From JAPOXR01 sp965221935 (GTDB taxonomy: Bacteria; Pseudomonadota; Alphaproteobacteria; Rhodobacterales; Rhodobacteraceae), in contig CBDCSZ010000002.1 in NCBI GenBank assembly GCA_965221935.1, positions 1-64,000 of the forward strand: a stretch of 64,000 nt of DNA, in the 5' to 3' direction. Under the pieces are notes generated by a model. It saw only the letters and a list, made by a program, of their open reading frames with translations. It made no database searches and was not told where the DNA came from. Below are positions 41,381 through 51,055 of the stretch, piece by piece (positions within the stretch are counted from its first letter, which is position 1; each line of letters starts with the position of its first letter). The position numbers and the translations under genes are program-made.

Positions 41381-42691
41381 TCAAGAAAACCCCGTGCGCT
41401 GCCGGGTGTCAAGCCGGTCCCGCCATCTTGCCAAGGGCAGCAACAGCGCCGGCAGCCGTTGTGCGACGGCACGCCCAATTATTGGAGCCGGACGGCGAAC
41501 CGGCAGGCAGACGGACGCCGCGGCATCGGCGCGCAAGAACAGGGCAAGTTCGGCGCCGAGGGCGGTGGACAAGGCCAAACCCCGGCCGCAGCAGCCCACT
41601 GCCGAATAAAGGCCGCGCTGGATTTCGAACAGTTGCGGCAGCAGGTCGCGGGAAAGCGCGATCAAGCCATTCCACGCATATTCAATCTCGCATTCGCCGG
41701 AAATCGTGACCATGGAGCGCAGCCGATGCAGCAGAGTCCGGTTCACGCCCGCCGCGGACCGCGCGCCTGCCGGACCGAGGCCGCCCGTCAGCAGACGCCC
41801 GTCCCGCGTCCAGCGAAAAGCGAAGATGTCACGGCGGGTGTCTGAAGAACATTGGTTTTCCGGCAGTATGGATGCCCGGTTGCCTTCATCCAGCTGCGTG
41901 GTTGCGATTTGGTAAACCATCAGCGGTATGAGGCTTTTTGCAGCCCGGGGAGCGATTGCGCAGTCCAGCGCGTTGACCGCCAACAGCACCCGGTCGGCGA
42001 CAATGCGGCCCTCATTGCAGTGAACAGCCCATTGGCCGCCCTCCCGCGTCAGCCGCACAACCGGAGAGTTGGAACAGACCGTCGCGCCATTCGCCATGGC
42101 CGCCCGCGCCAATCCATTGACGTAGGCGAGCGGATTGACCTGTCCGCCGGTTCTGTCGAGCAGCGCCGCATGATATGATCCCATACCGGTCAGGTGTGCG
42201 GTCTGGGAACGGTCCAGCAGCTGCAGCTGCTTGCCAGCCTCGGCCCATTCCGCCTGCCGCCGCCGCTGCAGCTCCGCCAACGCGGATCCATGGGCCGGCT
42301 GAAGCCAGCCGGACTGTTCCGCATCGCAATCGATGCCGTAATCCCGAATGATCTCAAATACCAAGTCACCTGAATTGCCGGTCATCTCGCAGAGTCGCTG
42401 ACCTGTCGCCTCGCCGAGCAGCGCCCGGACCCGGGCCGGTCCCAGTCCGGAAACAAAACTTGGCACGACAAATCCGGTATTGCGCCCGGAGGCGCCCCAG
42501 CCCGGAACTTTGGCCTCCAGCACAGTCGTCTGAATTCCCGCTTTGGCGAGAGACAGGGCCGTTGAGAGGCCAAGGATCCCGGCGCCGACAATCGCCACCC
42601 CGGTTTTGTCCTCGCCTGACAAAAGAGCAGATTGCGCCGAAACTCCGGCCCGTTGTTTCCAAACCACTTGATCCAACGGAACCAGATTCAT
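41381..42691 (-). CDS. FAD-dependent amino-acid oxidoreductase (DadA/GlpO-like)
   Basis: A 436-residue protein. The FAD-binding Rossmann motif VAIVGAGILGLSTALSLAKA lies at about residues 31-50, followed by GASGRNTGFVVPSF typical of the DAO family, with a substrate domain and a C-terminal FAD contact (GLYSAVGCCGRGLALSTALG). It would oxidise an amine or amino acid (D-amino acid, sarcosine-like). The specific substrate is not visible. It lies upstream of the DapA-like gene on the same strand, 64 bp away. Confidence 0.85.
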   Translation of the reverse strand: MNLVPLDQVVWKQRAGVSAQSALLSGEDKTGVAIVGAGILGLSTALSLAKAGIQTTVLEAKVPGWGASGRNTGFVVPSFVSGLGPARVRALLGEATGQRLCEMTGNSGDLVFEIIRDYGIDCDAEQSGWLQPAHGSALAELQRRRQAEWAEAGKQLQLLDRSQTAHLTGMGSYHAALLDRTGGQVNPLAYVNGLARAAMANGATVCSNSPVVRLTREGGQWAVHCNEGRIVADRVLLAVNALDCAIAPRAAKSLIPLMVYQIATTQLDEGNRASILPENQCSSDTRRDIFAFRWTRDGRLLTGGLGPAGARSAAGVNRTLLHRLRSMVTISGECEIEYAWNGLIALSRDLLPQLFEIQRGLYSAVGCCGRGLALSTALGAELALFLRADAAASVCLPVRRPAPIIGRAVAQRLPALLLPLARWRDRLDTRQRTGFS

Positions 42692-42724
42692 GATGCCTTG
42701 AAGCCCCCTGTTACCGCGAAGTCC

Positions 42725-44038
42725 TCAACGCCGCGACTTTCCAACCCTCACCCCCATTCTTGCTTGTCGTTTTCGTGCCGCATTCGGCCCAATCCGGAGC
42801 GGCGCGCATATCCTCTCATAGAGCATGAATAAATGCTCGACGCGCTCACGCTCGGAAGCGAATCCCGTCCGTCGATAGAGCCTGTCCACCGCGCGGTCGA
42901 GCGCCTGATGCGCCCGCCGCAGATTCGGCGGCATCAGGTTCGGGTCGTAGAGATCGGCGAGTGTCGCTCCCCGGTGAACAGCGCGGGCATCGAGCACGGC
43001 TTGCGCAGGCTGTTCCAACTTCGATAGGTCCGCGCCCTCCGGCGGCATCGGAAATGTGTTGTAGACGAGGCCGATGGAGTAGCGATATCGACTCTCCAGG
43101 CGTCCGCCGATGTATCGGAGCCAAGCCATGTGCATCGCCGAGGTCAGCAGCGCGAAGTCGGCCAGAGCGGCGTTCTGAAGGACAAATATGAGATCGCTTG
43201 GAATGATCGGGGGCTCCAACCATCCGGTCGGCACATACTCGCGCCGCTCCGAACTTACCTTTGGAACCGCCAGAAACGGCGCGTTGGGAATGACGTTTAC
43301 GTGATATAGCGTCGGCGTCGCTGCGAGCTTCTGCGTCGGCATGCTCTTGCTGGCTTCGCGGTAGGCGCGGACAGCGGCGATCCGTTCCCTAACGCGCGGC
43401 AACTGCGCCAGTACTTCAGGCGGCGTTTCGTGCAGTGCCAGAATCCATCGTTCGCCTCCCTGTAAAAATTCCCGCGCCCCGATGAATGGACGGAGCCAAG
43501 ACGCAGCCTCTGGCTCCGCTCCAGAAACGCCATGCGTCCGACTGCATCGAAAATGAATCTGCCGCCGTCAATGGGCTTGGAGCCGATGATTAGTCGGCCC
43601 ATTCCGTTGAGGGGAGAGTTTTCCTCCTGGACGACCAAATGGGAGTCGGACAGCCCGCCCGCATCGAACAGGTAGGGCGACAGCGCCCCGTGTCGGCTTT
43701 CCTCCGGGTCTCCGTTGATGTCGGGATAGCTGAACAGCCGCTTCTCCGCCCGCGCGTCCTTGCGCCGGTCGAGGCCGAGAATGACGACATGCACATGCGC
43801 CTTGCCGCGCGCGTCCGACCCCCATGCGAAGGTCCGGTGCGCGAAGGCAATCTCCAGCCTGCATCGCCCGAACAGGACCGGCCACAGCTGCGCGACCTGC
43901 TCGCCCTGCGTGATCGAATTGGTCGCGACGAAGCCGATCCGCGCGCGGCTGCCCTTCACATACTCACCCGCTTTGATGAACCACGCGGCGACGTAATCGA
44001 GCGTGCCGCCGCTCTTGCCGAGCGCCGCGATCCCGTGC
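42725..44038 (-). pseudogene. C-terminal part of an MmeI-like restriction-modification gene, split by an IS
   Basis: This continues the methyltransferase begun at 47921. From the IS edge it reads GIAALGKSGGTLDYVAAWFI, then IGFVATNSITQGEQVAQLWP, followed by the target-recognition region with LIIGSKPIDGGRF. Near 43515 the frame breaks. The correct reading after it is EAASWLRPFIGAREFLQGGE, then RWILALHETPPEVLAQLPRV, continuing to the stop at 42725 with a C-terminal helical domain (LDRAVDRLYRRTGF). Together the two parts give ~930 residues, the size of MmeI. It is inactivated twice, by the IS and by the frame break. Confidence 0.78.
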
Positions 44039-46404
44039 CTATCAAGGACACACTCTTAACTCTGTGTCGGTTTCCGTGCGAATCACGCGGCCATGCAAAT
44101 CGGAATGCGACAGGTCTCTTCGGAGACAGTGGAGTGGTTCAGGGCGGCCTGCAAGGGCGGGGAGCTGACGCGGACCGCGCTTGCCCGCGAGCTGTGCGGG
44201 CGTGAGAACTGGCGCAGCCGCGCCGGCAGGCCGTGCCTGGCGTCGGCGCGCAAGCTTTTGCCGGCGCTTGCGGAGAGGCTGGGCGCGCGGCTTCCGGAGG
44301 CGGAGGCGCTGGAATTCGATCCTCATGCCCGTCCCCCGCCGGATTTCCCCGACAGGTCCGTCGCGTGCGCGCCCGGCGACCTCGGCGCCGTGTGGCTTGA
44401 CCCGGTGGCCGGCGCCGAGGACCGCCGCCGCTGGGAGGCGATGATCGAGACCCATCATCCGGAAGGATGGCGCCGCCCGCCGGGCGGGCAGCTCCGGCGC
44501 TGGGTCCGTTCGGAGCGCTGCGGGGTTCTGGGCGGCATCGGCTTCACCGCGGCCGGGATCCAGCTCGGTCCGCGCGACCGCGTCATCGGCTGGTCGGCCG
44601 GCGCCCGCGTGGCCAACATCGGCAGGGTCGTGTGCAACCACCGCTTCCTGCTGCTTCCCGGCGTCCGTGTGAAGGGCCTCGCCTCCCGGGTTCTGCGCCT
44701 TGCGGCAGAGCGGATTGGCGATGACTGGGAGGCCGCCTATGGCGAGCGCCCGGTTCTGGCGCAGACCTTCACCGGGCCGGGGATGTCCGGCCTGAGCTAC
44801 AGGGCGGCGGGCTGGAGATGCTGTCCGGAGCTGACTTCGGGCCGGCGTTCGGGCGCGCGCCGCGCGGTCTGGCTCAGGCCGCTCGAGGAGGGCTGGCGGG
44901 AGGCGCTGCGCCGCGGGCCGGAGCGGGTTCTCGGCTGGTCCGGACCGATGTATTGTGAGGGCGGATGGGCCGAACGGGAGTACGGCCGCAGCACGCACCC
45001 GGACGGCAGGGTCCGGCGCCGGATCGCGGCGATGGGCGCGGCCTGGACCCGGCGCCTCGGCGAGCGCGTGCCGGCGATCTTCCCCGGGCGCGCCGAACAG
45101 ACGGCGGCCTACCGTTTGTTGTCGAATGATGCGGTGACGATGGAGCACATACTGGATTCCCATTTCGAGCAGACGGTGGAGCGGTGCCGCGCCGAGCGTC
45201 TGGTTCTTGCCGTTCAGGACACGACGACGCTGAATTATGACGGTCTGTCAACGGTTTCGGGGCTCGACAGCCTCGGCGGGGGCGGCAAGGGCAGCGCGGG
45301 CATCCTGGCTCATTTCGGCGTGGCGGTGAACGCGGCGGGCCGGCCTCTCGGGATGTTCGCGGCGGATGCGGGCTTCCGCCGTGCGGATGACAGGGACAGC
45401 GTCCGCTGGGTGGACGGCCTTGAGCGGGCGGAGGAGCTCGCGGCGGCCTGCCCGGACACCCGCGTGGTGACGGTCTGCGACCGCGAGGGCGACTTCTGGG
45501 AGCTGCTGTCGCGGGCGCGGGAGACCGGGGCGGCGCTGCTGGTGCGGGCGAGCCGGGGGACGCAGCGCAGAGTGGCGCTGGACGCCGGAGGCGATGCGGA
45601 GCTCTGGGACCATGTTCTGGGGACGGAACCGGTTGGCGGGCGGAAGATCGAGGTTCCCGCCTGCGGCGGCCCGAACCGCAGGCGGGGCCGCGCGGCGAAA
45701 CTGACGCTGCGCTGCGCGCCGGTGGATCTTCTGCCCCCGAAGGACCGGGAGAGTGAAGCGCCCGTCCGCATGACCGCCGTGTCGGCAAGGGAGGAGACCC
45801 CGCCGCGCCGCCCGCCGCTGCCGGCGCCGAAGACGGGGAAGAAGAAGAAAAAGAAGAACGGACCGCTGCACTGGATGCTGCTGACCACCGAGGGCGGTTC
45901 CGGCCTCGACACCGCCTGCACGGCTCTGCGCTGGTACGAGCTGCGCTGGAGAATCGAAAGGTTCTTCCACGCCCTGAAGGTCGGAACCCGCATCGAGGAC
46001 CGCCGCCTCGACGAGGCCGGCGACCTGAAGAAGTGCCTCGCCTTCGACGCGGTCACCGCCTTCCGGGTCTGGGACCTGTCCCAGCTGGCGCGCGAAAGGC
46101 CGGACGACCCGGCCAAGACACACGTCGCCGAGGACGACATCCGGGCACTCTGTGCCCTCGCCGCGCATTACGGTTTCAAGGCTCCCCGGGGACCGCCTGA
46201 AATGACCGTCGCGGGCTTCGTCGCGCTGACCGGAGGCCTGGCTGGCTTTCACCCCTCAAAGCGCCAGCCGCTGCCCGGCACGCAGAAGCTCTGGGAGGGC
46301 GTGAGGATCCTGTCCACTGCGGTCATCGGCATTCAGGCCATGCAGGAATGGACAGAAAAAACCGAAAAGGAGAAAACCCAGAGTCAAGCGTGATAGATTG
46401 ATAG
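44039..46404 (+). mobile_element. Tn5/IS4-like element with DruA-transposase inserted in the MmeI-like gene
   Basis: The borders come from the disrupted gene. ATCCCGTGC (44030-44038) precedes the element and ATCCCGCGC (46405-46413) follows it: a 9-bp duplication with one mismatch, the size typical of the Tn5/IS50 group. Both ends begin CTATCAA when read inward and share ACTCTG about 20-26 bases in. The 2366-bp element contains one gene. The mismatch in the duplication suggests an insertion older than the element at 10464. Confidence 0.8.
44093..46393 (+). CDS. Tn5-type DDE transposase with N-terminal DruA-like (DUF4338) module
   Basis: A 766-residue protein. Residues ~1-270 carry the DruA-like module: a helical front, RRRWEAMIETHHPEGWRRPP, GGQLRRWVRSERCGVLGGIG, RDRVIGWSAGARVANIGRVV, NHRFLLLPGVRVKGLASRVL and LAQTFTGPGMSGLSYRAAGW. 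The core that follows is Tn5-like: first Asp in LAVQDTTTLNYDG, second in TVCDREGDFWEL, and WYELRWRIERFFHALKVG fits Y-(2)-R-(3)-E-(6)-K. A Lys-rich linker (KKKKKN) precedes the last part. The stop is 11 bp from the element end. The DruA-like module keeps less of the ETF and GRGR block than the other two copies. Confidence 0.85.
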   Translation: MQIGMRQVSSETVEWFRAACKGGELTRTALARELCGRENWRSRAGRPCLASARKLLPALAERLGARLPEAEALEFDPHARPPPDFPDRSVACAPGDLGAVWLDPVAGAEDRRRWEAMIETHHPEGWRRPPGGQLRRWVRSERCGVLGGIGFTAAGIQLGPRDRVIGWSAGARVANIGRVVCNHRFLLLPGVRVKGLASRVLRLAAERIGDDWEAAYGERPVLAQTFTGPGMSGLSYRAAGWRCCPELTSGRRSGARRAVWLRPLEEGWREALRRGPERVLGWSGPMYCEGGWAEREYGRSTHPDGRVRRRIAAMGAAWTRRLGERVPAIFPGRAEQTAAYRLLSNDAVTMEHILDSHFEQTVERCRAERLVLAVQDTTTLNYDGLSTVSGLDSLGGGGKGSAGILAHFGVAVNAAGRPLGMFAADAGFRRADDRDSVRWVDGLERAEELAAACPDTRVVTVCDREGDFWELLSRARETGAALLVRASRGTQRRVALDAGGDAELWDHVLGTEPVGGRKIEVPACGGPNRRRGRAAKLTLRCAPVDLLPPKDRESEAPVRMTAVSAREETPPRRPPLPAPKTGKKKKKKNGPLHWMLLTTEGGSGLDTACTALRWYELRWRIERFFHALKVGTRIEDRRLDEAGDLKKCLAFDAVTAFRVWDLSQLARERPDDPAKTHVAEDDIRALCALAAHYGFKAPRGPPEMTVAGFVALTGGLAGFHPSKRQPLPGTQKLWEGVRILSTAVIGIQAMQEWTEKTEKEKTQSQA

Positions 46405-47921
46405 ATCCCGCGCACCTGCGCGCGCTGCTCCGCGGTCTGAAACTTCGCGCCCACGAAAGGCGGATTGCCCAGCACGAAGGAGCATTCGCCCGGCGGCAGT
46501 AACTCGGACCAGTCCGTTTCCAGCGCGTCGCCGTGGACGATGTGCGGCGACTTATCCAGCGGAATGCGGACGAAGGACTGGCCGAACTCAAGGCTCAGTC
46601 GGTTGTTCATGATATGGTCCATCATCCACAGCGCGGTTTCCGCGATGCGGGCGGGGAACTCGCCGAACTCGATCCCGTAGAACTGGTCAACGTCAACGTC
46701 CGACTGCCATGCCGTATTAATTTCCTCCTGCCCCGTCAGGACGGTCGCGTCCCGTATTTCCCGGATGACCTCGATTTCCAGCAGCCGCATTTCCCGGTAG
46801 GCGATGATGAGGAAGTTGCCGCCGCCGCAGGCTGGGTCGAAGAATGTCAGGCCGCCGAGCTTCGTTCGGAACCGGTCGAGCGCCGCGAGGCGGCCCCTGC
46901 CGCGGCGCTTGCGCACCCGTGCGAACTCGGCGCGCAGGTCGTCCATGAACAGCGGCTCTATCACCTTGAGAATGTTCTTCTCAGTCGTGTAGTGCGCCCC
47001 CTGCGCCCGACGCTCCTCCGGTTCCATCACCGACTGGAAGAGCGCGCCGAAGATCGCAGGCGAAATGTTCGACCAGTCGAAGCGGCAGGCGTTGAGCAGC
47101 GCTCCGCGCATCGCGGCGTCGAACGAGAACGTCCGCAGGTGTCCCCTGAATAGGTCACCGTTGACGTAGGGGAACCGCGCAAGGTCCTCGTCGAGAGTCG
47201 CCGCGCGCCCGTCCTCCGGCGTGTTGAGCACCTCGAACAGCTGCGCAAGCCACGGACCGAGATCGGCCCCGTCACCGCCGGTGCGCGTCTCGATGAAGTC
47301 GAGAAAAATGTCGCGCGGCTCGAATATTCCCGTGTCGTCGGCGAACATGCAGAAGACGACGCGCACAAGGAAGCGCTCAAGATCGTGACCCTTGTGCCCG
47401 GCATCCGCGAGCGCGTCGTGCAGCCTCCCGACCAGTTCAGCCGCCTTGATGTTGGCCGGGTCCTGGTCGCGGAACGTCCGGCGCTGCACCCCGAGGATGA
47501 AGCCAAATGACTCGACATGCGCGGGCAGGTCCGTGAGCGGGAAGGCGACGGCTTCCCGCTCGTCGAGATCGTGTAACTCGAAGGTTTGGAAGTCGCTCAC
47601 AAGAATGAAGCGCGGGCGCTCGCGTTCCGGCAGCGCGTCGAAATACTCCCCGGCCTGTTCGTGCGCTTTCCGGAGATCGCGCCCGGCGCTCTTCTGTTCG
47701 ACGAGCAGCACGCCCGGCCAGAAAAGGTCGATGAAGCCGGAGCGGTTGTCCAGCTTGGCGACATGCGCCTCGTAGCGCGCGACGTTCCGACGCCGCACCC
47801 CGAACACGTCGAAGAAGGCGTTGTAGAAGCTCTGCGTCTCGCCCTTCTCGTAGGCCGCGTCCTTCCAGTCTTCGGCGAAGGCGGCGGCTCGGGCGCGGAC
47901 CTCGTTCCACGACAGACGCAC
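46405..47921 (-). pseudogene. N-terminal part of an MmeI-like (type IIL) restriction-modification gene
   Basis: The GTG start at 47921 gives ~503 residues before the IS. Order: an N-terminal PD-(D/E)xK-like nuclease (GFIDLFWPGVLLVEQKSAG, Asp...Glu-x-Lys at ~65-78), a helical spacer, then the adenine methyltransferase with motif I FFDPACGGGNFLIIAYREM and motif IV NPPFVGAKFQ. The frame then runs into IS sequence after AEQRAQVRGI. MmeI-type enzymes combine methylation of one strand and cutting ~20 nt away in one protein. It starts four bases after the Mrr-like gene, in one operon with it. Confidence 0.82.
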
Positions 47922-47924
47922 GGC

Positions 47925-48857
47925 TTACGGCGCGTCCTGATCGAAGTAGTCTTCGTCGATCCGCTTGACCTCGTAAAGAAGCCGCGTCCGCACTCCGATG
48001 CCATGTCGGACCATAAGCCGCGCCAGTTCTTCGCCGTCGATCAGGACGATCCGCTTCGGACTCCGCGCCACATAGTCCTTGGCGGCGCGCGTGAAGCCGG
48101 AGGTGGTGACGAATACGCCCTTGGTAGTGCCTGCTGCGTCGATCGCGCCCGCAAAGTTGCGCAGGTCACCTTCACCCACGGCGTTGCCCTCAGCATACTT
48201 CTTGGCCTGCACATAAACCTCGTCCAGACCGAGTGCATCCTCCCGAATCGTGCCGTCGATTCCGCCATCTCCCGAACGGCCCGTCACGCGGCCCATCGCG
48301 GCATCGCCGCCGCCATAGCCCATCGCGATCAGCAAATCGACGACCACCCGTTCGAGAAATGCCGGCGCCGCACCGCGAACCCTGTGCAGCGCGTCGGCTT
48401 CCAGAGCGCTGCTCAACTGTCGCGCCGCGCGGTCCAGAGCTTCCTCCGGGGTGTCGGTGAGTTCTTCGTTCTGCTCGGTTGTCGCGTCCTTGCTGGGAGG
48501 CAGAGCGTTTGCGCGTTGCGACCATTCGGCGAAGTCCGGGTACTCTCCAAGCAGGCTCAGGTCGATGCGCGAAGGCGCGCGAGACAACAAGCGCTCGCCT
48601 TCGTCCGTGAGCCGATAGATTCCGCGACGGACCCGCTCCAGCAGCCCGGCGCGCTCCATGTAGATCACGGCCCAACTCACACGGTTCGCAAACACCGCCT
48701 GCCGACCGCTCGGGAGCATTTCCTGGACATCTTCCGACGAGAGTCCCTCGGCGGCGGCAATACCTTCGCGGACTTCGGAAAGTGACGGTTCCCCACCGCC
48801 GCCGGCGAACGCTTTGAGAGCGGGGAGCATCAGCGATTGAAAATCAGGAACGGGCAT
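47925..48857 (-). CDS. Mrr-like restriction endonuclease family protein
   Basis: A 310-residue protein. The N-terminal Mrr winged-helix region (FQSLMLPALKAFAGGGGEPS, then VIYMERAGLLERVRRGIYRL) is followed by the Mrr catalytic domain: FLERVVVDLLIAMGYGGG, GRSGDGGIDGTIREDALGLD and VYVQAKKYAEG, giving the Asp...Gln-x-Lys active site of this family. Classical Mrr cuts modified DNA. It is complete, overlaps higA by 14 bp and precedes the MmeI-like gene, so it belongs to the same restriction island. Confidence 0.88.
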   Translation of the reverse strand: MPVPDFQSLMLPALKAFAGGGGEPSLSEVREGIAAAEGLSSEDVQEMLPSGRQAVFANRVSWAVIYMERAGLLERVRRGIYRLTDEGERLLSRAPSRIDLSLLGEYPDFAEWSQRANALPPSKDATTEQNEELTDTPEEALDRAARQLSSALEADALHRVRGAAPAFLERVVVDLLIAMGYGGGDAAMGRVTGRSGDGGIDGTIREDALGLDEVYVQAKKYAEGNAVGEGDLRNFAGAIDAAGTTKGVFVTTSGFTRAAKDYVARSPKRIVLIDGEELARLMVRHGIGVRTRLLYEVKRIDEDYFDQDAP

Positions 48858-49176
48858 CGGCCACCGCGCTTGTTGCCGCCGACTGTCGCGGCGTCACGCA
48901 TTTCGCGATCTCGTGGCCCGCCGCGATCTCCGCTTGGCGAAGCTCCCAGGTCTTTTGCAAGTTCATCCAGAGTTGCGGCGTCGTCCCGAAATACCGTGCG
49001 AGCCGCAGCGCCGTGTCTGCGCTCACGCCCCGCTGGCCGTTCAGGATCATCGTCACCCGGTTCACCGGCACGCCCAGCGCCTTCGACAACGCATTGGCCG
49101 ACAGCCCGAGCTCGTCGAGTTCGCCGCGCAGGATTTCGCCGGGATGCACCGGCCTCATGCCGTTTCTCGTGTTCAT
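48844..49176 (-). CDS. higA: HigA-family antitoxin (XRE-type)
   Basis: 110 residues from ATG 49176, chosen for GGGAGG eight bases upstream. It shows the HigA opening RPVHPGEILRGELDELGLSA, then NALSKALGVPVNRVTMILNG, RGVSADTALRLARYFGTTPQ and LWMNLQKTWELRQAE. It normally binds HigB and represses the higBA promoter. Only a HigB stub remains upstream, so it is an orphan antitoxin whose retained function may be regulation of the Mrr/MmeI operon behind it. Confidence 0.88.
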   Translation of the reverse strand: MNTRNGMRPVHPGEILRGELDELGLSANALSKALGVPVNRVTMILNGQRGVSADTALRLARYFGTTPQLWMNLQKTWELRQAEIAAGHEIAKCVTPRQSAATSAVADARS

Positions 49177-49187
49177 GCCAGCCTCCC

Positions 49188-49241
49188 TCAGTGATAGTCT
49201 ACGACCTCTACGTCGCACATCCCGTCGGGACCGAAAGGCAA
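49188..49241 (-). pseudogene. C-terminal stub of a HigB toxin
   Basis: A minus-strand frame ends LPFGPDGMCDVEVVDYH before TGA 49188-49190, matching the conserved HigB ending 'YDVEIVDYH'. It lies 11 bases before higA, the usual toxin-antitoxin spacing. Upstream the frame has no HigB sequence, so the toxin is lost. Confidence 0.5.
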
Positions 49242-49349
49242 TGCAGGACCCAGGAATTTTCTGGCAGATCAGCGCGTGTCGTTGCGCGAACTGCAAAATT
49301 GCCGTACATCTGCTGTTTCCATGAATTCACTTTTGGGGAGAATAAATCA

Positions 49350-50204
49350 ATGCCCAGTTTCAAGACTGTTTTGCTTTCGGCAGCGGCTGTGTTGATCTCA
49401 AGCATGGCAACCGCCGATATGATGTTGCCAGAAGGATCTACGCAGAATGCCGGCGTGCTGCACCTCGGCGCCGATTTTGCGGCTGCGCCCAATCAGTTCA
49501 TCAATGCCGACGGCGACAAGGATGGCTTGAATGTGGACATGTGCGGCGAAGTCGCCGCCCGGCTCGGCGCAGAAATCGAATGGACAAACCTCGCGTTTCC
49601 GGGACTGGTTCCCGGTTTGCAGGGCGGTCGCTTTGACGGCATCTGCACGGCCATCTTCATCAACCCGAAACGCAAGGAAATCATGCACATGGTCGCCTAC
49701 GTCCAGTGGGGCGAAGGCCTGATGGTGAGAACCGACGACTCGCTGGTCGTCGACTGCAGCCCGATGATCGGCGATGCCGAAAGCTACAATGCCTGCTTTG
49801 ACCAGCTGGCGGGTCGGACGATCGCAGTGGCGGCTGCCGGAACCACCAACCAGCATCTCATCGCCGAAAGCGAGCGTATGGTGGCGGCGGGGCTGGATGC
49901 CATTGACATTCGCGCATTTGACACCAACGCCGACTCCATTCAGGCGCTCGTCAGTGGTCAGGCGGATGGAGTCTATGCGAATGACCCGCAGGCTCACTTC
50001 TATCTGAGCCGGAATCCTGGCTATGTCATGCCTTTCGCCGCAGCCTATCCGAACACGCTGGCAATCGCCACGCTGAAAAACAACCTGGCATTGGCGGAAG
50101 CCATCCAGTCGGCCCTGGAAGAAATGAAGGCGGACGGAACCTACCAAGCAATCGTCGACAAGTGGGGCGTTGCCGGCGTGGCGGAATTCGCGCTCAACCC
50201 GTAA
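49350..50204 (+). CDS. Polar amino-acid ABC transporter substrate-binding protein
   Basis: ATG 49350 follows GGGGAG; 284 residues. The Sec signal peptide (residues ~1-22, TVLLSAAAVLISSMATA) is cut after ATA. The mature family-3 solute-binding fold has DGLNVDMCGEVAARLGAEIE, LVPGLQGGRFDGICTAIF and VSGQADGVYANDPQAHFYLS. It delivers an amino acid or opine to the permeases encoded downstream. The specificity is not readable. A strong hairpin follows the gene, as is common after highly expressed binding-protein genes. Confidence 0.9.
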   Translation: MPSFKTVLLSAAAVLISSMATADMMLPEGSTQNAGVLHLGADFAAAPNQFINADGDKDGLNVDMCGEVAARLGAEIEWTNLAFPGLVPGLQGGRFDGICTAIFINPKRKEIMHMVAYVQWGEGLMVRTDDSLVVDCSPMIGDAESYNACFDQLAGRTIAVAAAGTTNQHLIAESERMVAAGLDAIDIRAFDTNADSIQALVSGQADGVYANDPQAHFYLSRNPGYVMPFAAAYPNTLAIATLKNNLALAEAIQSALEEMKADGTYQAIVDKWGVAGVAEFALNP

Positions 50205-50225
50205 TTTCAGCTCCACGCAGAAAAC

Positions 50226-50258
50226 TGGACCGCTCCGCCCATACAGCGGAGCGGTCCA
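50226..50258 (+). terminator. Hairpin between binding-protein and permease genes (partial terminator or mRNA stabiliser)
   Basis: A 13-bp perfect stem (50226-50238 with 50246-50258) has a 7-base loop and no T run. It probably protects the upstream message end and lowers read-through into the permease. Confidence 0.6.
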
Positions 50259-50331
50259 CACTGGCATAATCCTCGGCGGATTTATCCACCTCTCCGATCC
50301 CGCCGAATGACGGTGGGCATATGGTCACGCC

Positions 50332-51042
50332 GTGAACTGGTCATCTGACACGTTTTTTGAGTATCTCTTTGATCCGCTGTTTCTGAACGCGGCAGTGGTC
50401 ACCATCTGGGTCGCTGTGGTCAGTCAGGCGATCGGTGTGGCTGTCGGCTTTGCGGTTGCCTTGATGCAGCTGGCGCAAAACACGGCAATTCGCTGGATTG
50501 CGAACACCCATGTCTGGTTTTGGCGGGGAACTCCGCTGCTCGTGCAGCTGTTTCTGTTGTATTTTGGCCTTCCGCAGATCGGCATCAGGCTCAATGTCAT
50601 CGAAGCGGGACTGATTGGTCTGGGCCTCAACGCGTCGGGTTTCTTTGCCGAAATCGTCCGCGGCGCCATTCTTTCGGTCGACCAAGGCGAAATCGAGGCC
50701 GCCCGCTCTCTCGGCATCAGCCGGACCAAAACCATGGTGTATATTATCCTGCCGCAGGCGGTCCGCGTCATCATTCCGCCGCTTGGCAATGAGTTCCTGT
50801 CCAATCTGCGAACCACATCGCTGCTGTCGGTGATTTCCTTCGAGGAACTCCTGCGGGTAACGACCCTTGCCATCAACCAGACATTCCGGCCGATCGAACT
50901 CTATTCCGTCGCAGCGATCTACTATCTGGTCATGACGACCGTATGGACCCTGATTCAAGCCCGGCTGGAACGGCGGTTTGCCGCCGGCTGGTCCTCGGAA
51001 CCGACAACCCGCCGCCGCCGCTGGCTGGCGCTGAAACTCTAG
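50332..51042 (+). CDS. Amino-acid ABC transporter permease (HisM/GlnP family)
   Basis: GTG 50332 gives 236 residues. About five membrane helices are present (AAVVTIWVAVVSQAIGVAVG and others). The conserved cytoplasmic EAA loop is IEAARSLGISRTKTMVYIIL, then PQAVRVIIPPLGNEFLSNLR. It pairs with the permease half of the fusion at 52198 to form the channel. No ribosome-binding site stands out before the GTG. Confidence 0.9.
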   Translation: MNWSSDTFFEYLFDPLFLNAAVVTIWVAVVSQAIGVAVGFAVALMQLAQNTAIRWIANTHVWFWRGTPLLVQLFLLYFGLPQIGIRLNVIEAGLIGLGLNASGFFAEIVRGAILSVDQGEIEAARSLGISRTKTMVYIILPQAVRVIIPPLGNEFLSNLRTTSLLSVISFEELLRVTTLAINQTFRPIELYSVAAIYYLVMTTVWTLIQARLERRFAAGWSSEPTTRRRRWLALKL

Positions 51043-51055
51043 AAAGGCAACTGAC

